Of a stretch of DNA of 64,000 nucleotides, positions 23,459 through 36,597 are shown in pieces. The translations under genes were made by a program, and so were the position numbers. The stretch comes from Leptasterias polaris (taxonomy: Eukaryota; Echinodermata; Asteroidea; Forcipulatida; Asteriidae): positions 1,798,001-1,862,000 of the forward strand of contig JAZGTN010000029.1 of NCBI GenBank assembly GCA_037783415.1. Direction: 5' to 3'. The notes beneath the pieces are model-generated. The model was not told where the DNA came from. It did no database searches and saw only the letters and a program-made list of their open reading frames with translations. Positions within the stretch are counted from its first letter, which is position 1. Every line of letters starts with the position of its first letter.

Positions 23459-24335
23459 GGAAGCAACCCCCCCCCAAAAAAAACCGCTCATAGGAAAAGA
23501 CATTAAATAAAAACAATAGAGTTTGGATTACGCACAATATGACTTATAAACAAATGACTGGTAAAATCAAAAGTTTAATTTTTTTCTACATTTAATGACA
23601 AAGAAGGAACTGACATAAAAGAAAATTAAATATTGCCCATTTATAAATGTCCGCCAATAAGTTAGGTTTTGGTACGTATTTCCGTCTATGAGCCTCACAT
23701 ACAAACATTATAATTGCCATGGTGGCAAAATAACTCATAAAATATATGTTTTACCTATCATTCACCAATATGTAAAGAAGAAAAAAACATAAAATAATTC
23801 AAAAGTGCTATACTTGTATTTTCTAAGTACCATCCTCCCCCCCCCCCGCCCCGCCCCAATGTTCGAAACTTGAATGTATTAAGGATCCAGGAACCCAACA
23901 AGACGCACAATAAAATAATTGCATCAGTCGGTTAAGGCAGCCATTTTAATAATAAAAATGGCCGCCAAACATTTTTGTTTTGGCCCGTAACATAAAATAT
24001 TGCCAGGTTTTCAGGATGCTGGAACCCAATGAGACCAAATAAAAACAATGTGGTACAGTTGCTTAAGTCGGCCATTTTGAGTATTTTAAAATTAGTTTCT
24101 GAAACCTCAAATAAACATGTTTTAATAAATTCCTTTTGAAGCACCCCCCAAACCCGCTCATAGGATTGCACATTCAATAAACAGAAGAGAGGAACTGGAC
24201 AAAAATTACTCCTAAAATAAAAATAACACCTATCATGAACCAATATGTAAAGAAGGAACTAACATTACATTTTGCCAAAGTGCTATACTTGTTTTTTCTA
24301 AGTACCATCTCCCCCCCCCCCCCCGCCTCAATGTT
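23459..24335. repeat. Diverged direct duplication inside the piggyBac element
   Basis: Segments near 23459-23850 recur near 24138-24335: the CGCTCATAGGA motif, CCAATATGTAAAGAAG, and AAGTGCTATACTTG followed by TTTTCTAAGTACCAT and a C run. A shorter unit with GTTAAGG.GCCATTTT occurs at about 23115, 23931 and 24062. No coding potential is seen. Confidence 0.6.
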
Positions 24336-24512
24336 GATTGTTGGCAGGCATGCGATTGTGGGATTCAACATTGTAGCGGGGGGGGGGGGGGGGGGGAAGT
24401 ATTCAGAAAGTTTAGAAAATTATTAGTTTGGTGTGGAAAATCTCCAATAATGGTATAACCGCTTTACCAATTTATAACATAATTAACTTAAGAGTTGAAT
24501 TGTTGACCTAAT

Positions 24513-26246
24513 TTATCGCTTGGTGTGGAATTTTTCAAAGCATGGTATAACACACATTGGCTTGATACACTGCTTACAAATCGTGCGAGTTTGTTTCCGA
24601 TTAGAGGTGGAACTGCATACAACACAGTCACGTTTCTTCCCGTCAACAGTCGGACCTGGAAAGTGCTGAGTTGAAAGGGCGTTTGAAGCACTCGACACTT
24701 TACGGGCCTGGTGAACTGGGTTGTTCTCAAAGTTTGAAATAAGTGCCTCTATCACCTTGACCCGAAAATCCAAAGTAGACAAGCTCTTGTTTGTATGGAT
24801 GCTGTTGTAGACGACATTAGCATTGAGCAAACATATGTCTAGGATTGTAATAAAAACACGTTTCCACCATTTGAATGTTTTGTGGGTATGAGTATAGTAC
24901 GTGCATAACTGTGCAGCCAGATCCGTGCCCCCCATGTATTTATTGTAATCCTCGACTATGCACGGTTTTTTGATATGACGAAATCCTGTTGAAGTTTTCC
25001 GGCTCCGAATCTTTTTACTAGTGACACTGCAATCGCCATAGTTTGAGAGGAGAGTGACACGTTTTGTGTCCTGCCACATAACGCATAGTTGGCCTGCTTT
25101 CTGAAAAAATTTTGGATCTGCACCGCTTTTCATAGGAAATTTTTTGGAGTTTGCTACGTCGGGTATCCCTAGGGTGGTATAGCGCACAGTTCCACAAGCT
25201 CCGAATCCTAGCTCAGACAACTTGGAGAACAGAGCCGGGCTAGTATACCAATTGTCCATGAAGATGCAATGTCCTTTATTTTCGAGTCCCTGCAAAAGGT
25301 TCAATACTACGTTGCCTGCTGCCCCTATTTCGGATGGATGGTTCGTCTCGGGATCACTTACAGAGGACTGTCCTTGTGGGCACCTGGGCTGCGATCCTGT
25401 GAACAACTCCCAGGCACATGTGTACCCTGTGTCGGATTCGTTCAATGAGAAAGATTTCAATCCCCATTTTGCGGCTTTTCTTGGCATGTATTGCTTGAAG
25501 CTCACCCGTCCTTTGAATTTGACCATCGTCTCGTCCGGTGAAAGGCTTCGTCCCGGCTGGTACACCCGGAGGAATGATGGTAGTACAATGTTTAAAAGTG
25601 GCCGTAATTTAGCAAGTTTGTCACGGGGAGAGTCGCCCTCGACATCTCGGTTATTGGCGAGGTGAATTTTTTTTAGAATTGCAGTAAATCGGTTACGAGC
25701 CATGGTTGCTGAGTACAGGGGACTTCGTAGAATTTCAGACCTGGACCAATGCATGGAGTAACGAGGCCTTTTGTTGATGCCCATGCAAAGAAGTAGGGCC
25801 ACGAATGCCATCATTTCAGGTACATCAGTTGGTCTCCATGCACACTTATTTTCGGCCCCCGCTCCCAATATTTGTTTAGCATAACGATTAGTCTCTTGTA
25901 CCATCATCTGCCACACTGCTTCACAAAAGTACAGTTTGAAGATTTGTATGGGGGAGAACGAACTGAAGTCTTCTGTAGCCCCTGTGTTTGCTGTAAATTT
26001 AACAGGCGGTCGCCGTGTGTAACAGTTGGCTTCACGCCATCCACACCTGAAATTCGGCTTTGTTTTGGTTTTCTTACCCTTCTTAGAACAGGTTAATGTT
26101 GCTGTTGATGTCGAGGCCCTCGGCTCTGTATCGTCACTGTCTTCTGACGTTTCCGAGTCCTCAAGTGGCGATTCCTCGTCAGATGACATTTCGGAACCAC
26201 TGTCTGCGAAAATTTCTTCCAAAATTTTCTCATTTTCTTCGGCCAT
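24513..26246 (-). CDS. PiggyBac-family transposase (PGBD4-like), 577 aa
   Basis: Cut-and-paste DNA transposase of the DDE_Tnp_1_7 family, acting in the nucleus on the ends of its element. It has an acidic Ser/Asp/Glu-rich N-terminus (residues 1-42), a basic patch (54-63), the core domain from about 100 to 485, and a C-terminal cysteine-rich finger with Cys541, 544, 557, 560, 565, 569 and His574. Catalytic candidates are Asp238 (SPDETM), Asp331 (FMDNWYTS) and Asp442 (MGGTDL). The second Asp usual three residues later in piggyBac (Asp450) is Ala445 here. Length matches intact family members (about 560-600 aa) and there is no stop or frameshift. The ATG at 26246 opens MAEENEKILEE. It could be an active transposase or a domesticated one. 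Confidence 0.95.
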   Translation of the reverse strand: MAEENEKILEEIFADSGSEMSSDEESPLEDSETSEDSDDTEPRASTSTATLTCSKKGKKTKTKPNFRCGWREANCYTRRPPVKFTANTGATEDFSSFSPIQIFKLYFCEAVWQMMVQETNRYAKQILGAGAENKCAWRPTDVPEMMAFVALLLCMGINKRPRYSMHWSRSEILRSPLYSATMARNRFTAILKKIHLANNRDVEGDSPRDKLAKLRPLLNIVLPSFLRVYQPGRSLSPDETMVKFKGRVSFKQYMPRKAAKWGLKSFSLNESDTGYTCAWELFTGSQPRCPQGQSSVSDPETNHPSEIGAAGNVVLNLLQGLENKGHCIFMDNWYTSPALFSKLSELGFGACGTVRYTTLGIPDVANSKKFPMKSGADPKFFQKAGQLCVMWQDTKRVTLLSNYGDCSVTSKKIRSRKTSTGFRHIKKPCIVEDYNKYMGGTDLAAQLCTYYTHTHKTFKWWKRVFITILDICLLNANVVYNSIHTNKSLSTLDFRVKVIEALISNFENNPVHQARKVSSASNALSTQHFPGPTVDGKKRDCVVCSSTSNRKQTRTICKQCIKPMCVIPCFEKFHTKR

Positions 26247-26534
26247 GTTGTAATAATGATCTCTTACTGAAGAATGCGTGGGGCCGGTCCGGGGGGGGAC
26301 GCTTAACGATACCGCTGAAATTTTTTAAGTTGCGACGCTTCAGGGCACACGTGACCAGCTTGTTACCATGGGGATGGACAAAAGGCGATTGAGGGCGCTA
26401 TTAACATTTTGATAACTTACTTTTGGTCGATGTGCCAGAGAGGCTGATTGGTCACCGAGAGTGCTAATAATTCCGTGCCATACGAGCTCATTGGTCACCA
26501 AGTGGTATGTTGTTTTGAGCCGCTATGGCACGGC

Positions 26535-26551
26535 GGTACTGAAAGGGTTAT
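26535..26551 (-). repeat. Right terminal inverted repeat of the piggyBac element
   Basis: GGTACTGAAAGGGTTAT, 17/17 match to the left end in reverse. It lies 289 bp upstream of the transposase start codon. Confidence 0.7.
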
Positions 26552-26699
26552 CGCTAAACAAATTACACGCAGGGGAAATTGTGGTTTCCACTGTATGCAC
26601 AGGCCGCATTATTGCTGCCATCTGATAGTAATAGGGGCACATTTCCGTTTTATAGTTGCAGTGCTCACGAAACTGCCTGCCCTTGTATTAATCCTTGTA

Positions 26700-26895
26700 T
26701 ACATTTTGTCACATTATGTGCACTGATGTCAATATGTATTGTATTATTGCCTTGATCTGTGACTGTTGTGCTACGGAACGCCAACAGTTTTACTGTTTTA
26801 CAATGGGTTTGTATACAGTTTGTCGTGTGTGTTATGTTTTGTATTCTTCCTATGAATGTTGTGCTATGGAACGCCAACTGGTTCACTGTTCATGA
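26700..26895. repeat. Tandem duplication of about 104 bp
   Basis: TGTTGTGCTAYGGAACGCCAAC occurs at about 26765 and 26868, with similar flanks. Sits just right of the piggyBac element. Confidence 0.65.
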
Positions 26896-29423
26896 TCTCG
26901 ATACGTCCTATAGTATTTCAATTCAATGATAAAATAGCCGCGTGCCCGGAACTAAGGAGAGCGTATAAGGCTGTACGCCTTCTTCCGGGCACTCAAAGTA
27001 CCCCTTCCCATCCTAACAAAAGTCCGTCAGCAAAAACAAAAATGGCTCCTGACATAAAGACATGGCATTACTGTTACATACGTGTTGATAGAATTACCCC
27101 AAAAGAAAACTTTTTCCATTCCCACGCAGAATTTGAACCTTTCTCTAGTGATGACCTATTAATGTCAGAAAACCGATCAAACTTTCACACTCGGCCTAAT
27201 TTTGAAACACAATATTTTGCACATTAATTGCTTACCCTCTTTCTCCGGTAACTCTGCCTTCTGCTTCCGGGCACCCCAACGAAATGCAACTTGTGTACCA
27301 GTAGACTCAATGGAAGCATTTGAAGCGTTTTAATACCGGTATAATAGGCCTACTATCTACAAAGTGAGTCCCGTGATCTTCTCGACAAATCATGTGATCT
27401 TCTGGAAAAGATCACGAGGGGGGCACTTCGTTTATTTTGGGTTCCTGAATGGGGTCCTGGGTGTCCTGGGTCACAGTACACCCAGAAACGTGAATGTATA
27501 TACACCACACTGTGGATCACTTGATAGTGTGTTTCGTATAAATAACATGCAAGTGCCTTGCGTGGGCTGGGTTATTGTTAGTGCAACGATGACACGTGCC
27601 TATATAGGGTCAATCTGTGATAGGAAATCACAGATGATCTACGCAGGTGTGTATATACTCAATGCTCGTCGAGTTATGATAAGCGTATACAAAGACCTCA
27701 TCAGAATTTGTAGTTGTAATATTATCACACAGTTTTCTTTAATTCGATACACGATACACGTGACTTGGCTGGTGTGTATAATTATTTTACATTTTATAGA
27801 AAATGATTTCATAACTCAATTTCATCCGAGGCCATTGATTTCTTGTTAACGTTCTCTATGATGGCATCGGACCGTGACCACAGCCTTTTATCTATTACAA
27901 AAGAACCCTGCTTCAATAATTTCAACCTTTTTTATTTTTCACAATTCTATTTTAGGGCTGCCTTTTCTCTCCCTCGTTCTACAGACACATTGAAGCGTGT
28001 TTTGATACACCTCTATAAACCCCAATCCAAAAAGAACTCGAGTTCAAGGGCAAACTGTAGCGAATGTGTTATTTGCATCACACGCAGTTAAACCTTCGAA
28101 AACTTCATATTTGATTCTCGGTTGAGTTCCTGGCCAAAGCTTATGATTAAAAAAATACTGCAAATTTAACGACAACAACTAACTTGTTGCGCTATGCAAT
28201 GGTATTATTTCTTAACAGTTGGACCGTGATTTGCCAAGTTGTGAATACTTGCCAACACTAACACTACAGCGTGTGAAGTCTCCCGTTGCTATTGTTCCAA
28301 CGTACCCCCTTCATCCAATCTTACCACTTATTTGAGAAAGCCAATATGGTAAATTTGACATCCAATCATGTACAAAATAACACAACTGCTTACCAAAACT
28401 CTGTCGTTAGTGTCCGTGGCGTTGAGGAAAACAGACGGGAATCAGTCCATTTTGCCAGATTGCCTCTTCGTCTGGACCAGCAGGGCTAATATGTACAGCG
28501 TTGTAACCGTCAATGAGCATAGCGCCCTCTCTTGAACAACATTCGATTAGTTAGGATTACGATTGTAAAGTACATTCCAACTGGATCAATTTTTATTATA
28601 TTTTTGGGGGTAGTGATCAAGACTAGAACGTTTGTAATGTACTTTATGTTGTTCAGGTTCACGCAAATGTACTTGGAGCTTTAGACGTTCCAGCTCATTT
28701 TAATATCGACATCGTTACAATAATGAAAAAGAAAACAAACGCAGTTGTCCCAAACTTTCATTTGTTTTCTCTCCATTTATAACAGTAGCGCAACCGAAGG
28801 GGGAAGGCGGGGGGGGGGGGGGGGAGTCAGAACCCGTGCCCCTGCCCAAATGTGATAAAATAAATGCATGTAGTTAAAAAAAATACCGCCCCCTTCGAAA
28901 GAAAAGGGGCCTCCCACCTCCCCCAAAAAGGGTTTAAACTTCTGATGATTACGCCCCTACTGTTTCATGTTTATTTAAAGGAGGTTTATGCTTTAAAATC
29001 AGCTGTGGTGCAAATCAACATCGCAGGGTTTTTTTCTCGTAAGCCTCGTCTGGTGATTGATCAACAAGCTATAAAGAGTCAGTGGAATTTCTGGATCCTG
29101 AAAAGTTCAGTAAATGTAAATATTCCTGGTACATTAGTTACAATCAACGGCAGCCATTGAAGAATCTTGCCTAGAAATTATGCCAGAGAGTTCATGAGAG
29201 GATATCCGCAGGTTGCAGAGGGTTCAGTGGTCACAGCGTCCCCTACTCCATTGGAAATCAATGGCGGAAGTTCATAGGTTATAATGTTACAGGATGTTAC
29301 TGTTGTAGGTAGAGATACTTATATCAAGCTTTGGTACAACCGTGTATTTTGTGACCATTTATATAGACCTTTTCTAAAACAAACCGCACTGGTTGGCATT
29401 GGCATTGGCGGCCGAATGTAAAG

Positions 29424-29449
29424 CCCCCCCCCCCCCCCCCCCCCCCCCC
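29424..29449. repeat. Poly-C run of 26
   Basis: Longest C run seen; it abuts the inverted-repeat element starting at 29451. Confidence 0.95.
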
Positions 29450-29450
29450 A

Positions 29451-29959
29451 TCACACCAAACTCGTTCTCACTACGTTCTGAAAAATGTAGCTAAACGGGC
29501 TTGAACTGTGTGCAAACGGAGTGGACGTAGTAGCAACTTGTTACGGTCTGTTAACGAACTTCATGGACGGGCTTGGACGGGTTTGATCGGGATGGTGCTC
29601 CAGAACTTTGAGCCTGCTCAAAAATTTCGGGCGACCATTCCGTCCTGCAAGTAGACGGAGTGGCAACGTACTTAAAACGAGATGGACGTACTGCGAACGG
29701 AATTGCCGTACTTGGAACGAAGTAGAACTAGTTACGAACCGGTTTAAACTGACTACAGACGGGCTTGGACTGAGGTGAACGGGCAATTTTCCCCTATCTG
29801 AAATTGATATAAACGGACAGCAGACGGGATAAAGACGCGAATGGACGGGTCACATTATCTACATTGTCCGGCCAAAGTTATACGTTCTAGCCAGACCACA
29901 ACCCGTGTTACGATTTTTTTAGGACGGGTTCGGAGGTTTTAAGAACTAGTTTGGTGTGA
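29451..29959. mobile_element. 509-bp element with 18-bp inverted ends and a degenerate minisatellite core
   Basis: TCACACCAAACTCGTTCT and AGAACTAGTTTGGTGTGA match 17/18 in reverse. Between them, short motifs like GGACGGGCTTGGACGG, AACGGA and GGACGTACTT recur without a strict period. No protein is apparent. Confidence 0.65.
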
Positions 29960-31021
29960 CTCGGGCTTAAGCAAGATGAATTCAATCGATGCTGTGACCA
30001 AATTAAACATTTTTTTGCAAAATTCTAATTTATTAAAAACAAATAATAATGAAGATTAAAAATTAAAAAAGCATCCCATAGTTGGTTGCTTTGTTTCCAA
30101 CAAGGTCGAGACTATTATTTTTTGAACATTGTGTATCATTGTTACAAACTGTATCTATCTGTTTTTGCCTTGCCTTTACGGCTTTCCGTAGTTTTCGAAC
30201 ATTGGTTAGCAAAAAAAATCGGGCTGTGACGTTACAATAGAAGGAATTTTGTTTTCATGTTGTCCACATTGTCAACTCAAAACACAAGCTGTATTTTCAA
30301 AAAATGATCAATCAAAATAATAGGCGTTACCCCCACCCCCTCCCGCTGTTTGCACTTCGTTATGTTTAGGGACATATTTATTGATCATGCACGCAAAAGT
30401 GCAGCGATGACGTTGACGGTGTGTCAAAACACGCGGATTCATTTGCTTTCCTCAGTGTACCAACGGGTAGACACGTTGAAAAACAATCTAGGCCTACACA
30501 CTTTTGTTGAGCTGTTTCAGATCGAGGTATTCTCTCGTTCTAATTCTCACATCGTGTAAACTTGAATACCGCCCTCAAACGGCATTTCGATGAACATGTT
30601 TTTGAGACTTCACTTTTAGTTTACAGTAAAACGCATTCAAACAAATTATGTTCTTAACCAGCGGATGTTTACAATATAATTTAGATGTAACTAATAATGA
30701 GTTACATACTTGAGAATGAATTAGTAGCTATAATGTTAGTTATTTATGTTAATATATTGAGCTAGTTTTTTAATGGAAAGATAAGTAACGGATGGACACC
30801 CATAGCCATGTTACTTTGTATGCACTGCAAAGTCAACTATACTGCAAAGTCGACCCTTTTGTGTCGACGGATGGTCAAGAAACCGTTACAGCGCCACCAG
30901 CATGCGATATGTTGTAAGCTTGTAAGCGCCAATGAACAAGTTGACATCTGGAAAGTACGAACGAAACTAATCACTGTTTCTTCATCTATCTGTTTGTTTG
31001 TTTGTTTGCTTTTGTTTGTCG

Positions 31022-31270
31022 GTTGATTGTTTATTTATTTATTTATTTATTTATTTAAAACAAATTAGCAGCCATTGATCGCGATAATTTGTTTAACTCC
31101 CCCCCCCCCCCCCCCCCCCCCCAATAAGGGGCACATTAAACTTGCACTATTTGATATAATATATTTTAAAATATATATATCTAAAATATATATTTAATTA
31201 TATATTTATTATTTATTTATTTGTTTGTTTATTCATTTATCCATTTATTTATTTGCTTGCTTATTTATTT
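31022..31270. repeat. TTTA/TTTG simple repeats and poly-C run
   Basis: (TTTA)n tracts flank a 24-C run at 31099-31122 and an ATATTTTAAAATATAT stretch. Low complexity, no gene. Confidence 0.9.
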
Positions 31271-34200
31271 ATTTCGGTTGAAACATAATTCACCATTAAC
31301 GTCTCGATTGGTGTCGACTACCATGCCCGATGCAGCTGTGCTTCTTGCCTTTTGATAATAACAAATGCATTTCTTGTATCTGTAGTAAACATTTTAATCG
31401 TTAAACAAGGTGATAATGTCGACCTACATTTCGAGTATCAAGGGCACTGATCTCTGTTGTAGCAAGACCACGGGAGCAGGGGCGGGGAGGAGGCAGTCAA
31501 TCCTCATGCCCACCACCTACCCCATCCCCGCTGTACTAGCATGGAGACTCGTGAATTAATCTTGAACAATAATTAATATAATATAAAGACAAATATATGA
31601 AAAACTTCTTCAATCTCACGCATGTATGTCATTTTTTATGAGGGTTTATGTTCTGCTTTGATTGAAGTTCAGCGATACTTACAGCCCCCCCCCCCCCCTC
31701 CCCCTCTGAAAAAAATATGTCACAAGTATTATCTGGAGCTGAAATGTTGACGTTTTCACGGCTTGTTTATATAGGGCGAAGATCAGCTTTCTCTGCCTTT
31801 CACCTATCAATCCAGCCCGCATTCTTCCCGACATGTGTAATAACATTGAAGGGTTTGCAAAAAAATACGGATGCCGTGGTTTTTTGTTGTGCTACCATTC
31901 AGTCACTCTGCGTATACCTTTTCGACTAAAGCACACAAACGTGGGGTTCGGGACAAAAAGTGAACCGTAGAACACAATGGGTCGGTTTCCTTTGCCCCGC
32001 GGGGGGAGCAAGGGCCTCGATTCTCCCCGTGGATTAGAGGCAGTAACGAGCCCCTGAATGAGACCCCGTAGCTTGCCGGAGTTGTTGGGGGATATTATGA
32101 CGGCCGATTTTGAGGGTTCTCCTCTTCTCATAGGTGGGCACTGTGGCCTACCTGAGACCCGTGCAGGTGTTCGACTCCGGGCCTTACTGTGTGATCAAGC
32201 CGACCGTTGCACCTGTGGCTGTTCCACTTCGGCTACGGGGGTGGGGAACAGGGTTTACTTTTTGAGAAATCAGACTAACGGACAACATTTTGAACTAATG
32301 ATAGTCTGGTTGATAGAAAAGGGTTCCAAGTGGTCCCAGTTTCAGATTTGCACAGGAACTCGGAGCAAACGACTATACGATGATGGCCTATTCGTCTCGG
32401 GTACGGGGTGTCATCATAAATAGCAAATGCTTGTTGAATGATACAATCTCAAACTGTTGTCATGATTATAGATTAGTACCCTCTCGGAATGTTTCCCCCA
32501 CTTAGTATTGGTAATCAATTGTTGAATCTCTACTACCGGAACATCCAACTCAACAGAATTTGATCTTGACCTAACCCTAATTAGACACGCCAACGTGCAA
32601 ATTCAGTGCTCAACGGTGAACACCCAACCATTTTAGAACAATCTTTTCTCAATCGGTACAAACTGTTCCCAAACACAATAATTTTGAGTTGTACACATTG
32701 ACCAGTCAACGACTGTGCATGGATTAAATTACAATCTAATTGAGATTACACAGTCCTTTATTTTATTGGTCTCCGAAGCAGTAACACATTTTGAATATTT
32801 TAATCCCAGCACTCTTTTGCAATCAAAACGACCCCAATGTATTGTTTCAATGGGAGACCTTGGAACGCTAGGTGGCAGCAGATTTACCAGGTAAATTTCC
32901 ATCGCTCGCACAATTCTGAGAACAATGGATTTAACTGATGAGTCTGCTGCCACCTTGTGTCACTAAAAGTCTTTAGTTGCCAAAAACAAAACAAACCTAA
33001 AAACAAACACCATTGCGATGTTATGATTTATCTTGTTCCGTCTCTTGTTACCAAGATGGCTTCCTTCGATTGCCAAGGTGACCCTAAAGTTGTCAGAAAG
33101 TGTTGTTGTTGTATACGATATACCATCTGCATTTGAATCCGTGCATAATCAAAATATAAAAGGTGAAAGTTCATTGCTAGTTAAGCTCTCAAGTTTGTAC
33201 ATTCTTTGAGCATAAAACTGTGACGAAGGTGATCAGTGCTTTTAGGGATTTGTTTCGGGTTTTTTCAACTTTCCATTACTCTCACACTATTCCTTGTTTT
33301 TCTTGCTTTTCGTTTTCCTTTTTTAATTAGTGTAATGGTCCTGGAAACATACAGTGTAAATCAAGAAAGTTTTAACTCCAATTTGTTGAATGATCAACAA
33401 TATTATATTTAAAAAAATAAAAATAAAAATAAAAAAATATTTACTCAGTCTGTGATAGCTTCCGATGATGACATGGCGCCCCAAGTTAATACCAGTACAT
33501 AATAAAAGTAATGAGAGTTAAAACAAAGTTAAGTACCAGCTCGACCGAGTCTGCAATCTTCAATTTTCCAGCTTCACCTCCCATCAAATTCGTGTAAAAA
33601 CTAAACTGTCACCCCCGCCTCCGCGGTTGGGACGGCCCAATGAACTCCGGATCGGTACAACCCAGAGCGACAGCCAAAACTGAAACCCAAACACTAACCC
33701 TACAGTTGACAAGGGGGAAAGGACTTACCCAGTAAGACCTCAACAAAGCCGCCCTCCCAAATTGAAAAATGCCCGTCCAATCATAGTAACAATACTATTG
33801 TAAATACGCCAGGTAATCTCTACGATTGCTCAATTATGAGCGGCTTTTCACTCCGCCGTGGACTTAAGGGGGCTGCCTTTCAATTCTCTCCCCTCTGCGG
33901 TGGAGGGTGTGATAGAAAGTCCCCTCGTTGTGCAAACATAAATTAGACCGAGGATGAGACACAATAGGGCGGCATCCAAGCGGTTATAATAAGTCTTTTA
34001 ACTTCGCACCTGGGCTCTCTGCCCAGGACTGTCTCGCATCGTTGAACAAAGTACCAGGCATTGAGTCCCCTGCCACAATAATAATACCTTTACACTGTGG
34101 AAAGAAAAGTCATTATTCCTGTCAACACCTTTAAAAAAGTTATACACCAAAAAAATCTTCCGCGCAACTTGTTGAGTTGCTGGTTTTGGTTTATGAAGTT

Positions 34201-34911
34201 CAGGAACGGCATAAGCCGACCAAAAGGGTTTCGTGCCGTTTTTGGGGTGCCCTGTTCGAGTGTCCCATAGTGCATTGGTCCCTTTTTTGGATAATGAACT
34301 AAATTCATGATAAATGACACCTGAACACTTGAGACAGATATCAATGCAACAAATTATGTATTTATTTTTATATTTTTTCCCCTGATTTATTGTCTCTATG
34401 TAATCCATAAATCAAATTAATTGTTATGCTAATTTTACTCTCACTGAAAGATAAAACGGTTCAAACAAGTGAGCTTGATTTATTATTAATAACTACAAAG
34501 ACTCTGTGCGTCAGATTCGCAAGTTCACTTATAAAATGTTGATGCGTCGTGGTTTACATGTCGCTGCATTTACATGTTACACCACTTGTCATGTGAATTG
34601 TTTCGTTAACACCAAGCACGCCGGGTATTGGCCACAGGAATACCTTCATACCGGTCACATTGTCAATTTAAATTATGAAAGGTATGCACGATGTCATGTG
34701 AGAGTCGAGGACATGTTTTTCGTTATACGGTAAATGATGACATCTACTAGTACTAGTGTGTGAGGCAGCCATGTTTAGCCACCAACGAAGCATCCACAAC
34801 TCGTTGAAAACTTTCAATTTCGAGTCCATAAACCAACACTGACACTGATATATTTGTCAAAGGGTAACAATTTAATTCCACTGAAATACAATAATATTTC
34901 GTTAGATCAAG

Positions 34912-34937
34912 AGAGAGAGAGAGAGAGAGAGAGAGAG
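34912..34937. repeat. (GA)n microsatellite
   Basis: About 13 GA units followed by a short G run. Confidence 0.93.
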
Positions 34938-36597
34938 CAAAGGCGGGGGGGGGCACACAAAGATTACGTGCATAATGCAACCTCGAGGCGGTCAATAATT
35001 GTAATATTGCCACCGAAAAGAAAAATCATTTTTGGACAAATAATGGAGTCGGTTCATCGACCCATTAGTTCAAAACCGTTTTGGAAAACTGTAACTCAAC
35101 AAAGCGGCATCAAGTAAGCCGAGGTCATTGGAGTTTACACCACCGCGTACATAACGGACTGAACAACACCCCCTAATCAGTTAGAACATCTCCTTTCAGA
35201 TGTATTAAATTTTTAAGAGTCTTAAACTTGTGTATTTTCCTTGTAAATCGGGGGTTGCACTTGGACCCGGGATCGCCCGCGGTGGAAAAAGGGAGGGCCG
35301 CGTCAGCTAAATTGGGAGCCGGGGGAATTGGGTAGCTACTGACCGGCGTGGCTTCCACAAACCGAACCGCTCCAGCTGGGTGGCACACGGCGTAGGTCGG
35401 CCCCCGGAGCTAACTGCCTCCGACTCGGCACAACGTGTGCCTCCCGTGGTCACCTATTATCATTAGCATTAGATCGGATTAAAAAAAATGGTCTCCAAAT
35501 AGGGATTAAAGTTTCAAGCGCGAAAAATCGGGACTGTTAATTTTGCTATTATTTACCCCGGCCTGCCATAAGGTTAGGGTTGTGGTCCGGTCTTTGACCT
35601 TAAACTCTGTAGATTGAATAATTTATGTAACTGCCCTCATTTTCGTTGTGACTCCAGTCTAATAGAAAAGTTAATCTCAACCCGAAATCATTGTTAAAGT
35701 TGCCTCAATATTAATGGTTTTTATTTTAACTCAAAGAATCAACCGAGGGTAGTTTGATAATTTGTTGTTGTTGTTATCCATGCCGCCCCCTCCCCCATGT
35801 AGTGGCATTATGCTATCAGTTTAAACATTTTCTATCAAACGCATGCACTTCAACGTAGGCACATGCGTATGCATATTATGTGGTGTACCTTACACCACTG
35901 AGGAAGGCTTCTTGCATGACACAACATCATGCGTACCTTTATACATAACCACACGTACCGGTGCGATTTGTGTTTCAACATGGCGGAAACTCGAGCAAGT
36001 GTATATTTTTATTGTGTATTGAACAATATATTTATGTATGCTTATAATGGTGAACATAAATCCGCACTGTAATTAAAACTGTCCACACAGGAAACCATTG
36101 TGTTGGCCTAGTACACGTAAACATTTGAAGAGGAGTTACTTAGTTACGGTTTACCCAATCTGAAACTCAACTTAAGTGGTTCAACTGTTCGGTGATTACA
36201 AATTGGATTTCCATTCGATGTCTTGAGGACAATTCCTCATGGTTTGACGCACGGCTCCGATGGGGATTATTATTACCTCTTTACCAGGTTTGTGTATTTT
36301 CTCGTTGGATTCAGTACCGTATCGATGTTACACTCATCACGACATCGTGGCCGTGTGGCTAACCCCTATTTTAATAACTTCTACCGAGGTATCCTTATAG
36401 TAAGGCGAGACCCAACACCACGTGGATGGTCCTCGGATGTAGCCGGCGCCTCCAATGGGTTTGGTGATACCCTCATCGACGCATCCCTCCTAGGAAATGT
36501 GATTCCGCGATACGCGGTGATAGGCCTCGATCTCGTTATTATTGAATTATCAACTTGCTGATCAGTATACGTGTTCACGGGTCCATATACCTTAATC

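Larger units (their letters stand above)
22612..26551 (-). mobile_element. PiggyBac-like DNA transposon, about 3.9 kb
   Basis: The inverted repeat ATAACCCTTTCAGTACC is present at 22612-22628 and, reversed, at 26535-26551. Inside both ends are two inverted TGGTGACCA-type motifs. The transposase occupies the right third. PiggyBac normally sits in TTAA; here the ends read ATAA and TTAT, so either the sites have mutated or the insertion used a non-canonical target. The left 1.8 kb is non-coding and full of direct repeats, poly-C/G runs and a nested SINE. Confidence 0.7.

Noticed and set aside
25222..25665. 147-codon plus-strand frame
   Set aside because: It lies antisense within the piggyBac transposase and has no family motif.
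24482..26309. TTAA sites close to the transposase as the true piggyBac ends
   Set aside because: Sequences next to these TTAA sites are not inverted copies of each other, while the 17-bp repeats at 22612 and 26535 match perfectly.
32130..32190. tRNA-like A box (TGGCCTACCTG) and B box (GTTCGACTCC)
   Set aside because: They are only about 24 bp apart, too close for a tRNA or tRNA-derived SINE, and no stems pair around them.
36223..36561. 112-codon frame with mixed residues
   Set aside because: No recognised motif, no splice or start context beyond chance, and an equally long frame lies on the other strand.
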